Shown piece after piece: positions 41,715 to 49,742 of a stretch of DNA of 49,742 nt; position 1 is the first letter of the stretch, and each line of letters begins with the position of its first letter. Below the pieces are notes generated by a model. That model was given only the letters and a program-made list of their open reading frames with translations, was not told the origin of the DNA and ran no database searches. Source of the stretch: an uncultured Rhodospirillales bacterium (GTDB lineage: Bacteria; Pseudomonadota; Alphaproteobacteria; ATCC43930; CGMCC-115725); NCBI GenBank assembly GCA_903822185.1, contig CAIJOA010000029.1, positions 1-49,742 on the forward strand. Reading direction: 5' to 3'. Made by a program: the position numbers and the translations under genes.

Positions 41715-41798
41715 CGGCCAAGATTAGGCGTTTCGGCAATCGCTTGCCACGCCCTCCTAAATCGGCGAAAAATCAAAGAACGAATAAGGGAGGCGGGC

Positions 41799-42503
41799 TT
41801 GGTCGAGAAATTCGAGGATCATTGCTGGCAGGATGTCGTTCCGGCGCTCGACTTCGAAGTTTATGCGACCTACCGGCGCGAGACCTTCATCGGTGCGCCC
41901 GCGGCGCTGATCGCCATCGACCTCTACGAGCAAGTCTATAAAGGCGGCAACAAGCCGGTCGCCGAGCTGTATCAGACTCACCCGATGAGCTGCGGCGAGA
42001 ACGCGCATCGCGCCATCGCCCCGACCCAGCGTCTGTTTCATGCGGCCCGCGCCGCCGGCCTGCCGGTCTTCTATTCGACCGGCGACACCCGGCCGGAAAG
42101 CAAACCGACTTTCGTCAAGGCGACGCGGCGGCAGCGCGGCAATCCCGAGCCCGACGATTACATGATCAAGGCCGAGTTCAAGCCGCTGCCCGGCGACGTC
42201 ATCATCACCAAGCAGCGCGCCAGCGCCTTTTACGGCACGCCGCTGCAGGCGCATCTGACGCAGTTGGGCATCAACACCGTGGTCATCTGCGGCGAAAGCA
42301 CGTCGGGCTGCGTTCGCGCCTCGGCCGTCGATGCTTTTTCGCTGGGCTATCACGTTGTCCTGGTCGAGGAATGCTGTTTCGACCGGCTGACCTTGTCGCA
42401 TAAGGTCAATCTGTTCGACATGCATCATAAATATGCCGATGTCATGCATATCGACGAGGCGGTCGCTGCGTTGAGCAAGCAAGGACAAAAGGAAGCCGTC
42501 TGA
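41799..42503 (+). CDS. Isochorismatase-family cysteine hydrolase (amidase type)
   Basis: The 234-residue protein has the catalytic triad of the isochorismatase/N-carbamoylsarcosine amidase fold: Asp41 (LIAIDLYEQVY), Lys138 (IITKQRASAFYGT) and Cys171 (GESTSGCVRASAVDAF). The Cys marks it as an amidase-type hydrolase (N-carbamoylsarcosine amidase, nicotinamidase, ureidoacrylate hydrolase) rather than a true isochorismatase. It starts with TTG behind AAGGGAGG. The stop overlaps the start of the polysaccharide-deacetylase-fold gene by one base, so the two are translationally coupled. With the ABC transporter downstream it suggests uptake and cleavage of a carbamoyl or amide compound. Confidence 0.88.
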   Translation: MVEKFEDHCWQDVVPALDFEVYATYRRETFIGAPAALIAIDLYEQVYKGGNKPVAELYQTHPMSCGENAHRAIAPTQRLFHAARAAGLPVFYSTGDTRPESKPTFVKATRRQRGNPEPDDYMIKAEFKPLPGDVIITKQRASAFYGTPLQAHLTQLGINTVVICGESTSGCVRASAVDAFSLGYHVVLVEECCFDRLTLSHKVNLFDMHHKYADVMHIDEAVAALSKQGQKEAV

Positions 42504-43375
42504 TGAAGCCGCGCAAATACGGTCCGTTCGACTATTCGCCGATCATCCATCGCAAGAAACTGTCCTGGCCGAAGGGAGAACGGGTTGCGCTCTGGATCAT
42601 TCCGAACATCGAATATTTCTCGCTCGAGGAAAAGATTCCGGCGAACCCCAACGGCAAAGTGCCTGACGTGCCGACCTGGTCGGCGCGCGATTATGGAAAC
42701 CGGATCGGCGTCTTCCGTTTCATGGACGTGTTCGACCGCTACGGCATCCGCGCGACGGTCGCGCTCAACAGCGATGTGTGTTTGCACCATCCGGTGATCA
42801 TCGAGGAAGGCAACAAGCGCAACTGGGAATGGATGGGTCATAACAAGACCAACACCCGCCGCTTGCCCGACCTGCCGGAAGGCGAGGAGCCGAAGGTTAT
42901 CAAAGAGACGTTGGACGTGATTGAGCGCGTCAGCGGTAAGCGGCCGAAAGGCTGGCTCGGTTCGGGATTGCAGGAAACCTGGAACACGCTCGATTGCCTC
43001 GCGAACGAAGGCGTCGAATATGTCTGCGACTGGACCAACGACGATCAGCCTTATCCGATGACTCTCGATGACGGTAAGAAACTGCTGTCGGTGCCCTATA
43101 GCCACGACATCAACGACATTCCGGTGTTCGAACATCACCACCGCACCGCCGACGAATTCCGCGAGATGATCTGCCGCCAGTTCGACACGCTTTATGCCGA
43201 AGGCGCGCAGTCGGGCCGGGTGATGGCGATCTGCCTTCATCCGTATCTGACCGCGAAGCCGTATCGTATCGGCGCGCTGGATCAGGCGTTGGCTTATATC
43301 TGCGCGCATAAGGATGTGTGGCTGGCGACCGGGACCGAGATTGCGGATTGCTACCGCGCGCAGATGGATAAGTGA
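42503..43375 (+). CDS. Polysaccharide deacetylase-fold hydrolase (PuuE/allantoinase-like)
   Basis: The 290-residue protein is a CE4/NodB-fold hydrolase of the type related to PuuE allantoinase and to peptidoglycan or chitin deacetylases. Visible features are YGNRIGVFRFMDVFDRYGIR, ATVALNSDVC, WEWMGHNKTNTRR with a likely metal His, a late PKGWLGSGLQETWNT and MAICLHPYLTAKPYR with another His. No signal peptide, so it is cytosolic and more probably acts on a small cyclic amide than on cell-wall polymer. Its ATG overlaps the stop of the isochorismatase-fold gene (TGATG). A family B palindrome and then the ABC receptor gene follow. Confidence 0.85.
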   Translation: MKPRKYGPFDYSPIIHRKKLSWPKGERVALWIIPNIEYFSLEEKIPANPNGKVPDVPTWSARDYGNRIGVFRFMDVFDRYGIRATVALNSDVCLHHPVIIEEGNKRNWEWMGHNKTNTRRLPDLPEGEEPKVIKETLDVIERVSGKRPKGWLGSGLQETWNTLDCLANEGVEYVCDWTNDDQPYPMTLDDGKKLLSVPYSHDINDIPVFEHHHRTADEFREMICRQFDTLYAEGAQSGRVMAICLHPYLTAKPYRIGALDQALAYICAHKDVWLATGTEIADCYRAQMDK

Positions 43376-43390
43376 TATGGCGTGAACATC

Positions 43391-43491
43391 GAGCGCCCCC
43401 TCGACTACGCTCGGGGTGAGGAAAAAGCGGGGGCTGCATCGACCGATGCAACGCACCATTTTACCTCACCCCGAGCGTAGTCGAGGGGCTC
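43391..43491. repeat. Family B palindrome with compensatory arm changes
   Basis: The left arm has CTCGACTACGCTCGGGG where other copies have CTCGACTTCGCTCGGGG, and the right arm has CCCCGAGCGTAGTCGAG instead of CCCCGAGCGAAGTCGAG, so pairing is preserved. The centre holds TGCATCGACCGATGCA, an inner hairpin. Confidence 0.92.
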
Positions 43492-43533
43492 GGTGTCGTC
43501 GTGCAAGACGATAAGAACGGTGGGAGGAATATG

Positions 43534-44502
43534 ATGCGGCGTTGGTGGGCCGGTGTTGCGGCAGGGGTGGTGATGGCGTCGGCCGTCGCGATGCCCGCGC
43601 GTGCAGAAAAGATCAACGCGGGTGCGGTCGGTAGCCCGACGGCGACGATGTGGCTGTTCTATGTCGGGTTCGATCAAGGCATCTTCAAAAAGCACGATGT
43701 CGATCTCGATATCGTCTATGCGCCGAGTGCCCCGGGCATCCTGCAGCAACTTGCGGGTGGTTCGCTCGACATCGTCGCGACGACCGGCATGGCTGAGCCG
43801 ATCCACGCGATCGACAAGGGCGCGAACAATATCGCCGTCGCCCGCGTCATTGGGTTGAACTCACCCTATGGCCTCGTCGGTAAATCCAGCCTCAATTCGA
43901 TCAAGGATCTTAAAGGCAAGACGATCGTCCTCGGCGGGTTGGTCGATATCACCGCGATCTATTGGAACCGTATGGCGGAAGCCAACGGGCTGAAGAAAGG
44001 CGATGTGGATATCCAGGTTATCGGCGCGACGGCGGGCCGCTTCGCTGCGTTGAAGTCGGGCACGGTCGATGCGACCTTGGTGCTGCCGCCGTTTAATTTC
44101 TTGGCCGAGACGGCGGGGTTCAAGAGCCTCGGTCTCGTCTATGACTATGTGAAGGATTATCCCTTCACCGGCCTTGAAGTGTCGCGGCCCTGGGCCAAGG
44201 CGCATATGGATCTGGCCAAGCGGCTGCTCGCCGCGCTCGATGAAAGCGCGACCTGGTTCTACGTCCCGGAAAACCGTGACGGGCTGATCAAACTGGGTGT
44301 GAAGAATTTTGCCATCGAGGAAAAAGAAGCCGCGCTCAGCATCGATTACCTGCGCAAGATTCAGTATTTTGCCCCGACCAGCAAAATTTCGCGCAAAGGC
44401 GTCGAGGCCTTGATTAAAGTGATGTGCGACGAGGGCGATGTCAGCAACCCCATCACGATGGATACTTTGGCTATGCCGGGCCTGACGGAGCTTGCCGAGT
44501 GA
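43534..44502 (+). CDS. NMT1/SsuA-like ABC transporter solute receptor
   Basis: The 322-residue exported receptor has a signal peptide (MRRWWAGVAAGVVMASAVAM, with a cut near ARAEK) and the same fold as the receptor at 28236: FYVGFDQGIFKKHDVDLD, LQQLAGGSLDIVATTG, LNSIKDLKGKTIVLGG and FAALKSGTVDATLV. It is the binding component of the ABC system whose permease overlaps its stop by 4 nt. Ligands in this group are sulfonates, nitrate, hydroxymethylpyrimidine or aromatic acids. Two adjacent ATGs (43531 and 43534) follow GGGAGG; the second has the better spacing. Confidence 0.9.
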   Translation: MRRWWAGVAAGVVMASAVAMPARAEKINAGAVGSPTATMWLFYVGFDQGIFKKHDVDLDIVYAPSAPGILQQLAGGSLDIVATTGMAEPIHAIDKGANNIAVARVIGLNSPYGLVGKSSLNSIKDLKGKTIVLGGLVDITAIYWNRMAEANGLKKGDVDIQVIGATAGRFAALKSGTVDATLVLPPFNFLAETAGFKSLGLVYDYVKDYPFTGLEVSRPWAKAHMDLAKRLLAALDESATWFYVPENRDGLIKLGVKNFAIEEKEAALSIDYLRKIQYFAPTSKISRKGVEALIKVMCDEGDVSNPITMDTLAMPGLTELAE

Positions 44503-45251
44503 AAGGAAACAGTCTCGTCACCAGCACGGCGTCGATCGTCGGCGGGTTGCTGATTTGGGAAGTGATCAGCCGTTTCCTGATCAACAATGCGCTGTTCCTC
44601 GCGTCGCCGTCGCAGATCGTCGTGGCGATCTACAAGCTCGGCCTCAGTGGCGTACTGTGGCGTCATATCGAGATTAGTACCTATGAATTCGTGCTCGGTT
44701 ATGTCATCGCCAGCGCGCTCGGCGTCTTGCTGGGGCTGGCGATGGCAGAGAGCCGCACCGCCAAGAGCATCCTGCAGCCTTGGGTCTCGGGTCTTTACGC
44801 CACGCCGACCATCGCGCTTGGACCCTTGTTCCTGCTGTGGATGGGCATCGGTATCTGGTCGAAGGTGCTGGTCGTCATCACGCTGGTGGTGTTTCCAGTA
44901 GCGCTCAATACCGAGGTCGGTCTTCTGACCACCAGTCCGCGTCTCATTGAAATGCTGCGCAGCTTCGGCGCCAGCCGGAAACAAATCTTCTTCAAGCTGT
45001 CGCTGCCTTCGGCCGCGCCGTTTGTGCTGGCCGGGTTGAAGCTCGGCATCGGCCGCGGCCTCATCGGCGTCGTCGTCGCCGAATTGTTCGGCTCGCGCGC
45101 CGGCCTTGGACAGCTCATCAGCCAGTCGGCGGATGCCTTCAACATGCCGAATCTTTTTGCGGCGGTGATCATCCTCGCGACAGCCGGCATCGTCATGACG
45201 GCGGGCTTCTCCTGGCTCGAAAAACGCCTCGTACCTTGGACGCGGGATTGA
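44499..45251 (+). CDS. ABC transporter permease (SsuC/TauC-like)
   Basis: The 250-residue inner-membrane permease has about six hydrophobic helices and the BPD_transp_1 loop EMLRSFGASRKQIFFKLSLP (EAA motif that contacts the ATPase), followed by FVLAGLKLGIGRGLIGVVVA. It starts with GTG overlapping the receptor stop (GTGA), so translation is coupled. It belongs to the SsuC/TauC/NrtB group that works with NMT1-type receptors. The ATPase gene begins 2 nt after its stop. Confidence 0.92.
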   Translation: MKGNSLVTSTASIVGGLLIWEVISRFLINNALFLASPSQIVVAIYKLGLSGVLWRHIEISTYEFVLGYVIASALGVLLGLAMAESRTAKSILQPWVSGLYATPTIALGPLFLLWMGIGIWSKVLVVITLVVFPVALNTEVGLLTTSPRLIEMLRSFGASRKQIFFKLSLPSAAPFVLAGLKLGIGRGLIGVVVAELFGSRAGLGQLISQSADAFNMPNLFAAVIILATAGIVMTAGFSWLEKRLVPWTRD

Positions 45252-45253
45252 TC

Positions 45254-46033
45254 ATGAACACGCCCAAACTGAACGTCAGCGGCCTCGTCAAAAAATTCGG
45301 CGATCTTGAAGTCATCAGCAATATCGGGGTCACGATCGGCGAGGGCGAGTTCATCTCGATCGTCGGCCCCTCGGGCTGCGGCAAGACGACGTTCCTACGC
45401 ATCGTCGCTGGGCTTGAGGAATCGAGCGGCGGCGAGGTGCGGATCGACGATACCGTCGTCAAAGGCCCGGGCATCGATCGCGGCTTCGTCTTTCAGAACG
45501 ACAATCTGCTGCCCTGGCGCACCGTGCTCGATAACGCGTTGATCGGTCCCGAAGTGTCGGGTGGGTCCGACGCCGCGGCGAAAAGCCGGACCATGGATCT
45601 CCTCAAACTGGTCGGGCTGGAAGGATTCGAGAAATATTTCCCGCGCCAGCTTTCGGGCGGCATGCGCCAACGCGTCAATCTGGCGCGCGCCCTGGCGATC
45701 GATCCGAAGATCCTGCTGATGGACGAGCCCTTCGCCGCGCTCGACGCCCAGACCCGCGAGATCATGCAGACCGAGCTGATCCGTATTTGGGAGCAGGGGC
45801 GCAAGACCGTCCTCTTCGTCACCCACCAGATCGACGAGGCGGTGTTCCTCTCCGACCGTGTCCTGGTCTTCGCCCGCCGTCCGGGCCGCATCCGCGAAAT
45901 CGTCGAAATCGACCTGCCGCGCCCCCGCAACCTCAGCCTCAAGCGCACCCCGGAATTCGCCAAATATGTCGATCTGATCTGGGGCATGATCGAGGAAGAT
46001 GTGCGGCATTCGGTGCTGGTGGAGAAGGAATAG
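45254..46033 (+). CDS. ABC transporter ATPase (SsuB/TauB-like)
   Basis: The 259-residue ATP-binding subunit has Walker A GPSGCGKTT, Q-loop FQNDNLLPW, signature LSGGMRQRVNLARALA, Walker B ILLMDEPFAALD and the switch His in VTHQIDEAVFLSD. The C-terminal part (ARRPGRIREIVEIDLPRPRN) is typical of the nitrate/sulfonate/taurine ATPases. ATG at 45254 lies just after the permease stop. It ends the ABC operon; a family C palindrome follows. Confidence 0.94.
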   Translation: MNTPKLNVSGLVKKFGDLEVISNIGVTIGEGEFISIVGPSGCGKTTFLRIVAGLEESSGGEVRIDDTVVKGPGIDRGFVFQNDNLLPWRTVLDNALIGPEVSGGSDAAAKSRTMDLLKLVGLEGFEKYFPRQLSGGMRQRVNLARALAIDPKILLMDEPFAALDAQTREIMQTELIRIWEQGRKTVLFVTHQIDEAVFLSDRVLVFARRPGRIREIVEIDLPRPRNLSLKRTPEFAKYVDLIWGMIEEDVRHSVLVEKE

Positions 46034-46058
46034 GGAGGGCTGCTGGCAGGCCTATCGA

Positions 46059-46151
46059 GGGTCCTTCGACAAGCTCAGGACGAGGACCATCGTTTCTTGC
46101 ATCGGCAATGCAGCCCCCGATCTCCCTCGTCCTGATCGCGTCGAAGGACGC
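46059..46151. repeat. Family C palindrome, second copy
   Basis: GGTCCTTCGACAAGCTCAGG at 46060 pairs with CCTGATCGCGTCGAAGGACG near the right end, with one mismatched zone. The centre contains TTGCATCGGCAATGCA, an inner hairpin. Confidence 0.85.
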
Positions 46152-46210
46152 ACGCCCGTTCTGCAGGCCCGTTCGGACGCCCGCGAAATGCGGCTAAACG
46201 CCTAGCCTAA

Positions 46211-46239
46211 TTGACAGACTCGCGCGCCGTTCGTAGCGT
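46211..46239 (+). promoter_or_regulatory. Candidate nadE promoter, start site near the ATG
   Basis: TTGACA (46211-46216) is followed after 17 nt by TAGCGT (46234-46239), matching three of six -10 positions. Transcription would begin about seven bases later, at or next to the ATG at 46247, which has no ribosome site. This suggests a leaderless mRNA. Confidence 0.45.
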
Positions 46240-46246
46240 GCAAATC

Positions 46247-47965
46247 ATGACCGATTCGCTTTCGATCGCCATTGCCCAGCTCAATCCGACCGTCGGCGAT
46301 ATCGCCGGGAATCTCGGCCGGTTGCGCGATGCCTGGCGTGAGGCGGCGGGGGCGGACCTTGTGGTGGCGTCGGAGTTGTTCGTCGCCGGCTATCCGCCCG
46401 AAGATCTGGTGCTGAAGCCAGCCTTCGTCGCGGCCTGCGAGGCGGCGGTGAAGGCGTTTGCGGTCGAGATTAAGGACGGGCCGGCCGTGCTGATCGGCAC
46501 GCCCTGGCGTCAGGACGGAAAACTTTATAACGCGGTGGCGCTGCTGGCCGAGGGCCAGGTCGCGGCGCTGCGCTTCAAGCACGATCTGCCCAATTACGGC
46601 GTCTTCGACGAGAAGCGCGTCTTCGCGGCGGGACCGTGCCCGGGACCGATGGTGCTGAAGGGCGTCCGGCTCGGCGTGATGATCTGCGAGGATATGTGGT
46701 CGCTCGATGCGACCGAGACGCTGCAGGAAAGCGGCGCCGAAATCCTGATCGTCGTCAACGGTTCGCCGTTCGAAAGCGAGAAGCAGCATCAGCGCGCGGA
46801 ACTGGCGCGCGAGCGTGTCGCCTATACCAACCTGCCGCTGCTTTATGTGAATCAGGTCGGCGGCCAGGACGAGCTGGTGTTCGATGGCGCGTCCTTCGCG
46901 ATGGATGCGTCCGGTACGATGAAGGTACAGGCGCCCGAATGGGTCAGCGCCCTGATGCCGACGCGCTGGACCCGTACCGCCGATGGCTGGACTGTGGAGG
47001 AGGGGCCGATGGCCCCGCGCAGCGAGCCGATCCCGGCGATCTATCACGCGATGGTGCTGGGGCTTTCAGATTACGTTCGTAAGAACGGTTTTCCTGGCAT
47101 TGTGCTGGGTCTGTCCGGCGGCATCGATTCCGCGCTGACGGCGGCGGTGGCGGTCGATGCGCTGGGCGCGGATCGGGTTCATTGCGTGATGATGCCGTCG
47201 CCTTACACCTCGCGCGACAGCCTCGAGGATGCGGCGGCGTGCGCCGAATTTCTCGGCTGCGAATTGCGCGAGATCAATATCGGACCCGGCATGGCGGCTT
47301 ATGCCGAGATGCTGGCACCGTCGTTCGAAGGCCGCAATCCCGACATCACCGAAGAGAATATCCAGGCGCGCATCCGCGGCATGAATCTCATGGCGCTGTC
47401 CAACAAGTTCGGCTGGATGGTCGTCTCGACCGGCAACAAGTCGGAGATGTCGGTCGGCTATTCGACGCTCTATGGCGATATGTGCGGCGGCTTCTCGGTG
47501 CTGAAGGATGTCTATAAGACGACCGTGTTCGAGCTGTCGCGCTTTCGCAACGAACGGCGGTTACCCGGCATGATGGGGCCGAGCGGTCTGGTGATGCCCG
47601 ACCGCGTGATTACCAAGCCGCCCTCGGCCGAATTGAAGCCCGATCAAAAAGACCAGGACACGCTGCCGCCCTATGATGCGCTCGACGATATTCTCGAATG
47701 TCTGATCGAGAACGAGGCGACCGTCGCTGACATCGTCGCGCGCGGTCACAGCGAAGAAACCGTGCGCCGCGTCTGGAAGATGCTGGACCGTGCCGAATAT
47801 AAGCGGCGTCAGGCACCGCCTGGCGTCAAGATCACGCGCCGCGCTTTCGGCCGCGACCGCCGTTATCCGATCACCAATGCGTTTCAATCGGCGGGTCCGT
47901 TGCCTGCCGTTTCCGGCGAGACGACGCGCGCTCCCGTTCCCCCTGTTTCCGGCGATAATTCATGA
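46247..47965 (+). CDS. nadE: Glutamine-dependent NAD+ synthase
   Basis: The 572-residue two-domain enzyme makes NAD+ from deamido-NAD+, ATP and glutamine. The N-terminal nitrilase-type glutaminase domain has the triad Glu43 ([14 protein letters not shown]), Lys111 ([15 protein letters not shown]) and Cys147 (VMICEDMW). The synthase domain has the P-loop [20 protein letters not shown] and later [20 protein letters not shown]. The ATG at 46247 starts the conserved [17 protein letters not shown]; a TTG at 46211 would translate the presumed -35 element. No ribosome site is seen. The stop overlaps the glnS start (ATGA), so the pair is coupled. Confidence 0.95.
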   Translation: MTDSLSIAIAQLNPTVGDIAGNLGRLRDAWREAAGADLVVASELFVAGYPPEDLVLKPAFVAACEAAVKAFAVEIKDGPAVLIGTPWRQDGKLYNAVALLAEGQVAALRFKHDLPNYGVFDEKRVFAAGPCPGPMVLKGVRLGVMICEDMWSLDATETLQESGAEILIVVNGSPFESEKQHQRAELARERVAYTNLPLLYVNQVGGQDELVFDGASFAMDASGTMKVQAPEWVSALMPTRWTRTADGWTVEEGPMAPRSEPIPAIYHAMVLGLSDYVRKNGFPGIVLGLSGGIDSALTAAVAVDALGADRVHCVMMPSPYTSRDSLEDAAACAEFLGCELREINIGPGMAAYAEMLAPSFEGRNPDITEENIQARIRGMNLMALSNKFGWMVVSTGNKSEMSVGYSTLYGDMCGGFSVLKDVYKTTVFELSRFRNERRLPGMMGPSGLVMPDRVITKPPSAELKPDQKDQDTLPPYDALDDILECLIENEATVADIVARGHSEETVRRVWKMLDRAEYKRRQAPPGVKITRRAFGRDRRYPITNAFQSAGPLPAVSGETTRAPVPPVSGDNS

Positions 47966-49638
47966 CCGACAAAGACACCGCACCGGCCCCCGACGTTGGC
48001 CGCGACTTCATCCGCGACATCGTCGAGGCCGATCTCGCATCGGGCAAGCACAAGAGCATCGTCACGCGCTTTCCGCCCGAACCGAACGGCTATCTCCATA
48101 TCGGCCACGCGAAATCGATCTGCCTCAATTTCGGCGTGGCGGAAGAGTTCAAGGGCCAGTGCAACCTGCGCTTCGACGACACCAACCCGGCCAAGGAAGA
48201 GCAGGAGTTCATCGATTCGATTCAGGCTGATGTCCGCTGGCTGGGTTTCGATTGGGGCAAGAATCTCTTCTACGCGTCAGACTATTTCGAGCAGCTTTAT
48301 CTCTGGGCCGAGCATCTGATCCAGAACGGCAAAGCCTATGTCGATGATTCGACGGCGGCGGAATTGTCCGCGCTGCGCGGCACGCTGACCGAGCCGGGCA
48401 AGGAAAGCCCGTACCGCAATCGCAGCGCAGAGGAAAATCTCGATCTCTTCCGCCGCATGCGCGCGGGCGAGTTTCCGAACGGCGCGCGCGTCCTCCGCGC
48501 CAAGATCGATATGACCTCGGGCAATATCAATCTGCGCGATCCGGTGATGTATCGCATCCTGCACGAGCATCATCCGCGCACCGGCGACAAGTGGTGCATC
48601 TATCCGAACTACGACTTCGCGCATGGCCAATCGGACTCACTCGAACATGTGACTCATTCGGTCTGCACCCTCGAATTCGAGGATCACAAGCCGCTCTACG
48701 AATGGTTCCTCGACAACCTGCCGGTTCCGGCGCGGCCGCGTCAGTATGAATTCGCGCGGCTGAACATTGGTTACACGGTCTTGTCGAAGCGGTTTCTGAC
48801 GACGCTGGTGAAGGACAATCGCGTCGATGGTTGGGACGATCCGCGCATGCCGACGCTGGCGGGCCTGCGCCGTCGCGGCGTTCCGGCGGCGGCCTTGCGC
48901 GATTTCGTCCGCAAGGTCGGTGTCGCCCGCGCCAACAGCACCGTCGATATTCAGATGTACGACCATGCCGTGCGCGAACATCTCAACAAATCGGCGCCGC
49001 GCCGCATGGGGGTGCTGCGGCCTTTGAAGGTCGTGATCGAGAATTACCCGGAAGGGCAGGTCGAAGAGCTTGAGGCGATCAACAATCCCGACGATCCGTC
49101 GGCGGGCACGCGCAAGATTCCGTTTGGCCGCGAGATCTATGTCGAACAGGAAGACTTCATGGAGAACCCGCCCAAGAAGTTCTACCGCCTGTCCCCCGGT
49201 ACCGAAGTCCGCCTGCGCTACGCCTATCTCATCACCTGCCGCGAGGCGGTGAAGAACGCGGCGGGCGAGGTGACCGAATTGCGCTGCACCTACGATCCGG
49301 AAACGCGCGGCGGCAACGCCCCCGACGGCCGCAAGGTGAAAGCGACACTCCATTGGGTGCCGGCTGAACAATCGCTGCCGGCGGAAATCCGAGTTTACAA
49401 CCCGCTGTTCACCCGGCCTGATCCCGGCGCGAACGGCGACCTCTTCGCCGACATCAATCCGGAGTCACTGGAAGTGTTGAAAGACGCCCGTGTCGAACCG
49501 GCGCTGGCTGATGCCGAAATCGGCGTCGCCGTGCAGTTCGAACGCCAGGGTTATTTCTGCGCCGACACCGACAGTAACCCCGGCAAGCTGATCTTCAACC
49601 GCACGATCGGCCTTCGGGACAGCTACGCGAAGGCGTAA
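47962..49638 (+). CDS. glnS: Glutaminyl-tRNA synthetase
   Basis: The 558-residue class I synthetase charges tRNA-Gln directly. It has the [20 protein letters not shown] segment with the HIGH motif near residue 46, the [17 protein letters not shown] pocket, the KMSKS-equivalent VLSKR near residue 275, and a complete C-terminal anticodon-binding double barrel ([16 protein letters not shown] to the end). Length equals that of E. coli GlnRS. Many alphaproteobacteria instead make Gln-tRNA by amidating Glu-tRNA with GatCAB, so a dedicated GlnRS is a useful lineage marker. It overlaps nadE by 4 nt and is followed by a family B palindrome. Confidence 0.95.
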   Translation: MTDKDTAPAPDVGRDFIRDIVEADLASGKHKSIVTRFPPEPNGYLHIGHAKSICLNFGVAEEFKGQCNLRFDDTNPAKEEQEFIDSIQADVRWLGFDWGKNLFYASDYFEQLYLWAEHLIQNGKAYVDDSTAAELSALRGTLTEPGKESPYRNRSAEENLDLFRRMRAGEFPNGARVLRAKIDMTSGNINLRDPVMYRILHEHHPRTGDKWCIYPNYDFAHGQSDSLEHVTHSVCTLEFEDHKPLYEWFLDNLPVPARPRQYEFARLNIGYTVLSKRFLTTLVKDNRVDGWDDPRMPTLAGLRRRGVPAAALRDFVRKVGVARANSTVDIQMYDHAVREHLNKSAPRRMGVLRPLKVVIENYPEGQVEELEAINNPDDPSAGTRKIPFGREIYVEQEDFMENPPKKFYRLSPGTEVRLRYAYLITCREAVKNAAGEVTELRCTYDPETRGGNAPDGRKVKATLHWVPAEQSLPAEIRVYNPLFTRPDPGANGDLFADINPESLEVLKDARVEPALADAEIGVAVQFERQGYFCADTDSNPGKLIFNRTIGLRDSYAKA

Positions 49639-49658
49639 ACGGCCTGCAACGATATCCA

Positions 49659-49742
49659 GCGCCCCTCGACTTCGCTCGGGATGAGGGGAGACGGTGTATT
49701 GCCTGAGGGGCCGCGCAGATCTTTTCCTCACCCCGAGCGAAG
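49659..49742. repeat. Family B palindrome, cut by the window end
   Basis: The left arm at 49659-49686 is complete and the right arm begins at 49726 (CCTCACCCCGAGCGAAG). It starts 20 nt after the glnS stop. Confidence 0.88.

Noticed and set aside
1-49742. tRNA, rRNA, riboswitch or prophage genes
   Set aside because: I looked for tRNA cloverleaf ends, conserved riboswitch cores and phage structural motifs by eye and saw none. A covariance-model search would be decisive.

Overview
The window looks like chromosomal DNA of a GC-rich alphaproteobacterium. The indications are HisKA_2/HWE-type signalling, a class II DAHP synthase, TRAP and NMT1-type solute receptors, molybdenum and Rieske oxidoreductases, and many intergenic palindromes of kinds common in that class. 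I cannot place it below class. There are no tRNA or rRNA genes, no CRISPR array, no insertion sequence and no prophage.

Left part (1-15800). A SnoaL-like protein and a lone molybdopterin-binding dehydrogenase subunit are followed by a tight five-gene operon: a small membrane protein, a GH25 muramidase without a signal peptide, two DUF805 proteins and an N-acyl-D-amino-acid deacylase. Next come glutathione reductase, a receiver protein convergent with a HisKA_2 kinase, an O/P-type porin, IF-1, a cold-shock protein, a secreted metallo-beta-lactamase-fold protein, an AT-richer PD-(D/E)XK nuclease-like gene and an orphan TRAP solute receptor.

Iron locus (16163-18883). A promoter with two Fur-like boxes precedes an unknown exported protein, bfd, bfr (with Ser where the ferroxidase ligand His130 is expected) and an EfeO-type cupredoxin.

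Catabolic part (19090-46033). It holds a HAMP histidine kinase, an MFS exporter, a Rieske oxygenase, a PHB-depolymerase-like esterase, an ABM monooxygenase, a two-domain VOC dioxygenase-like protein, two divergent FAD monooxygenases, a type-B carboxylesterase, an isochorismatase-fold hydrolase and a polysaccharide-deacetylase-fold hydrolase. Solute receptors lie among them: two TRAP DctP-like and three NMT1-like in the whole window, only one with its own permease and ATPase. This suggests scavenging of aromatic or nitrogenous organic acids, but substrates cannot be read from the sequence. An autotransporter of about 995 codons at 29289-32273 is split by one in-frame TAG.

Housekeeping genes are a class II DAHP synthase (36808-38193) and a translationally coupled nadE-glnS pair (46247-49638).

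The most striking non-coding feature is the load of dispersed palindromes: at least six sequence families and about 19 copies, almost all just 3' of genes. Families B and C appear to be variants of one roughly 100-nt two-tiered hairpin, in which one copy shows compensatory arm changes.
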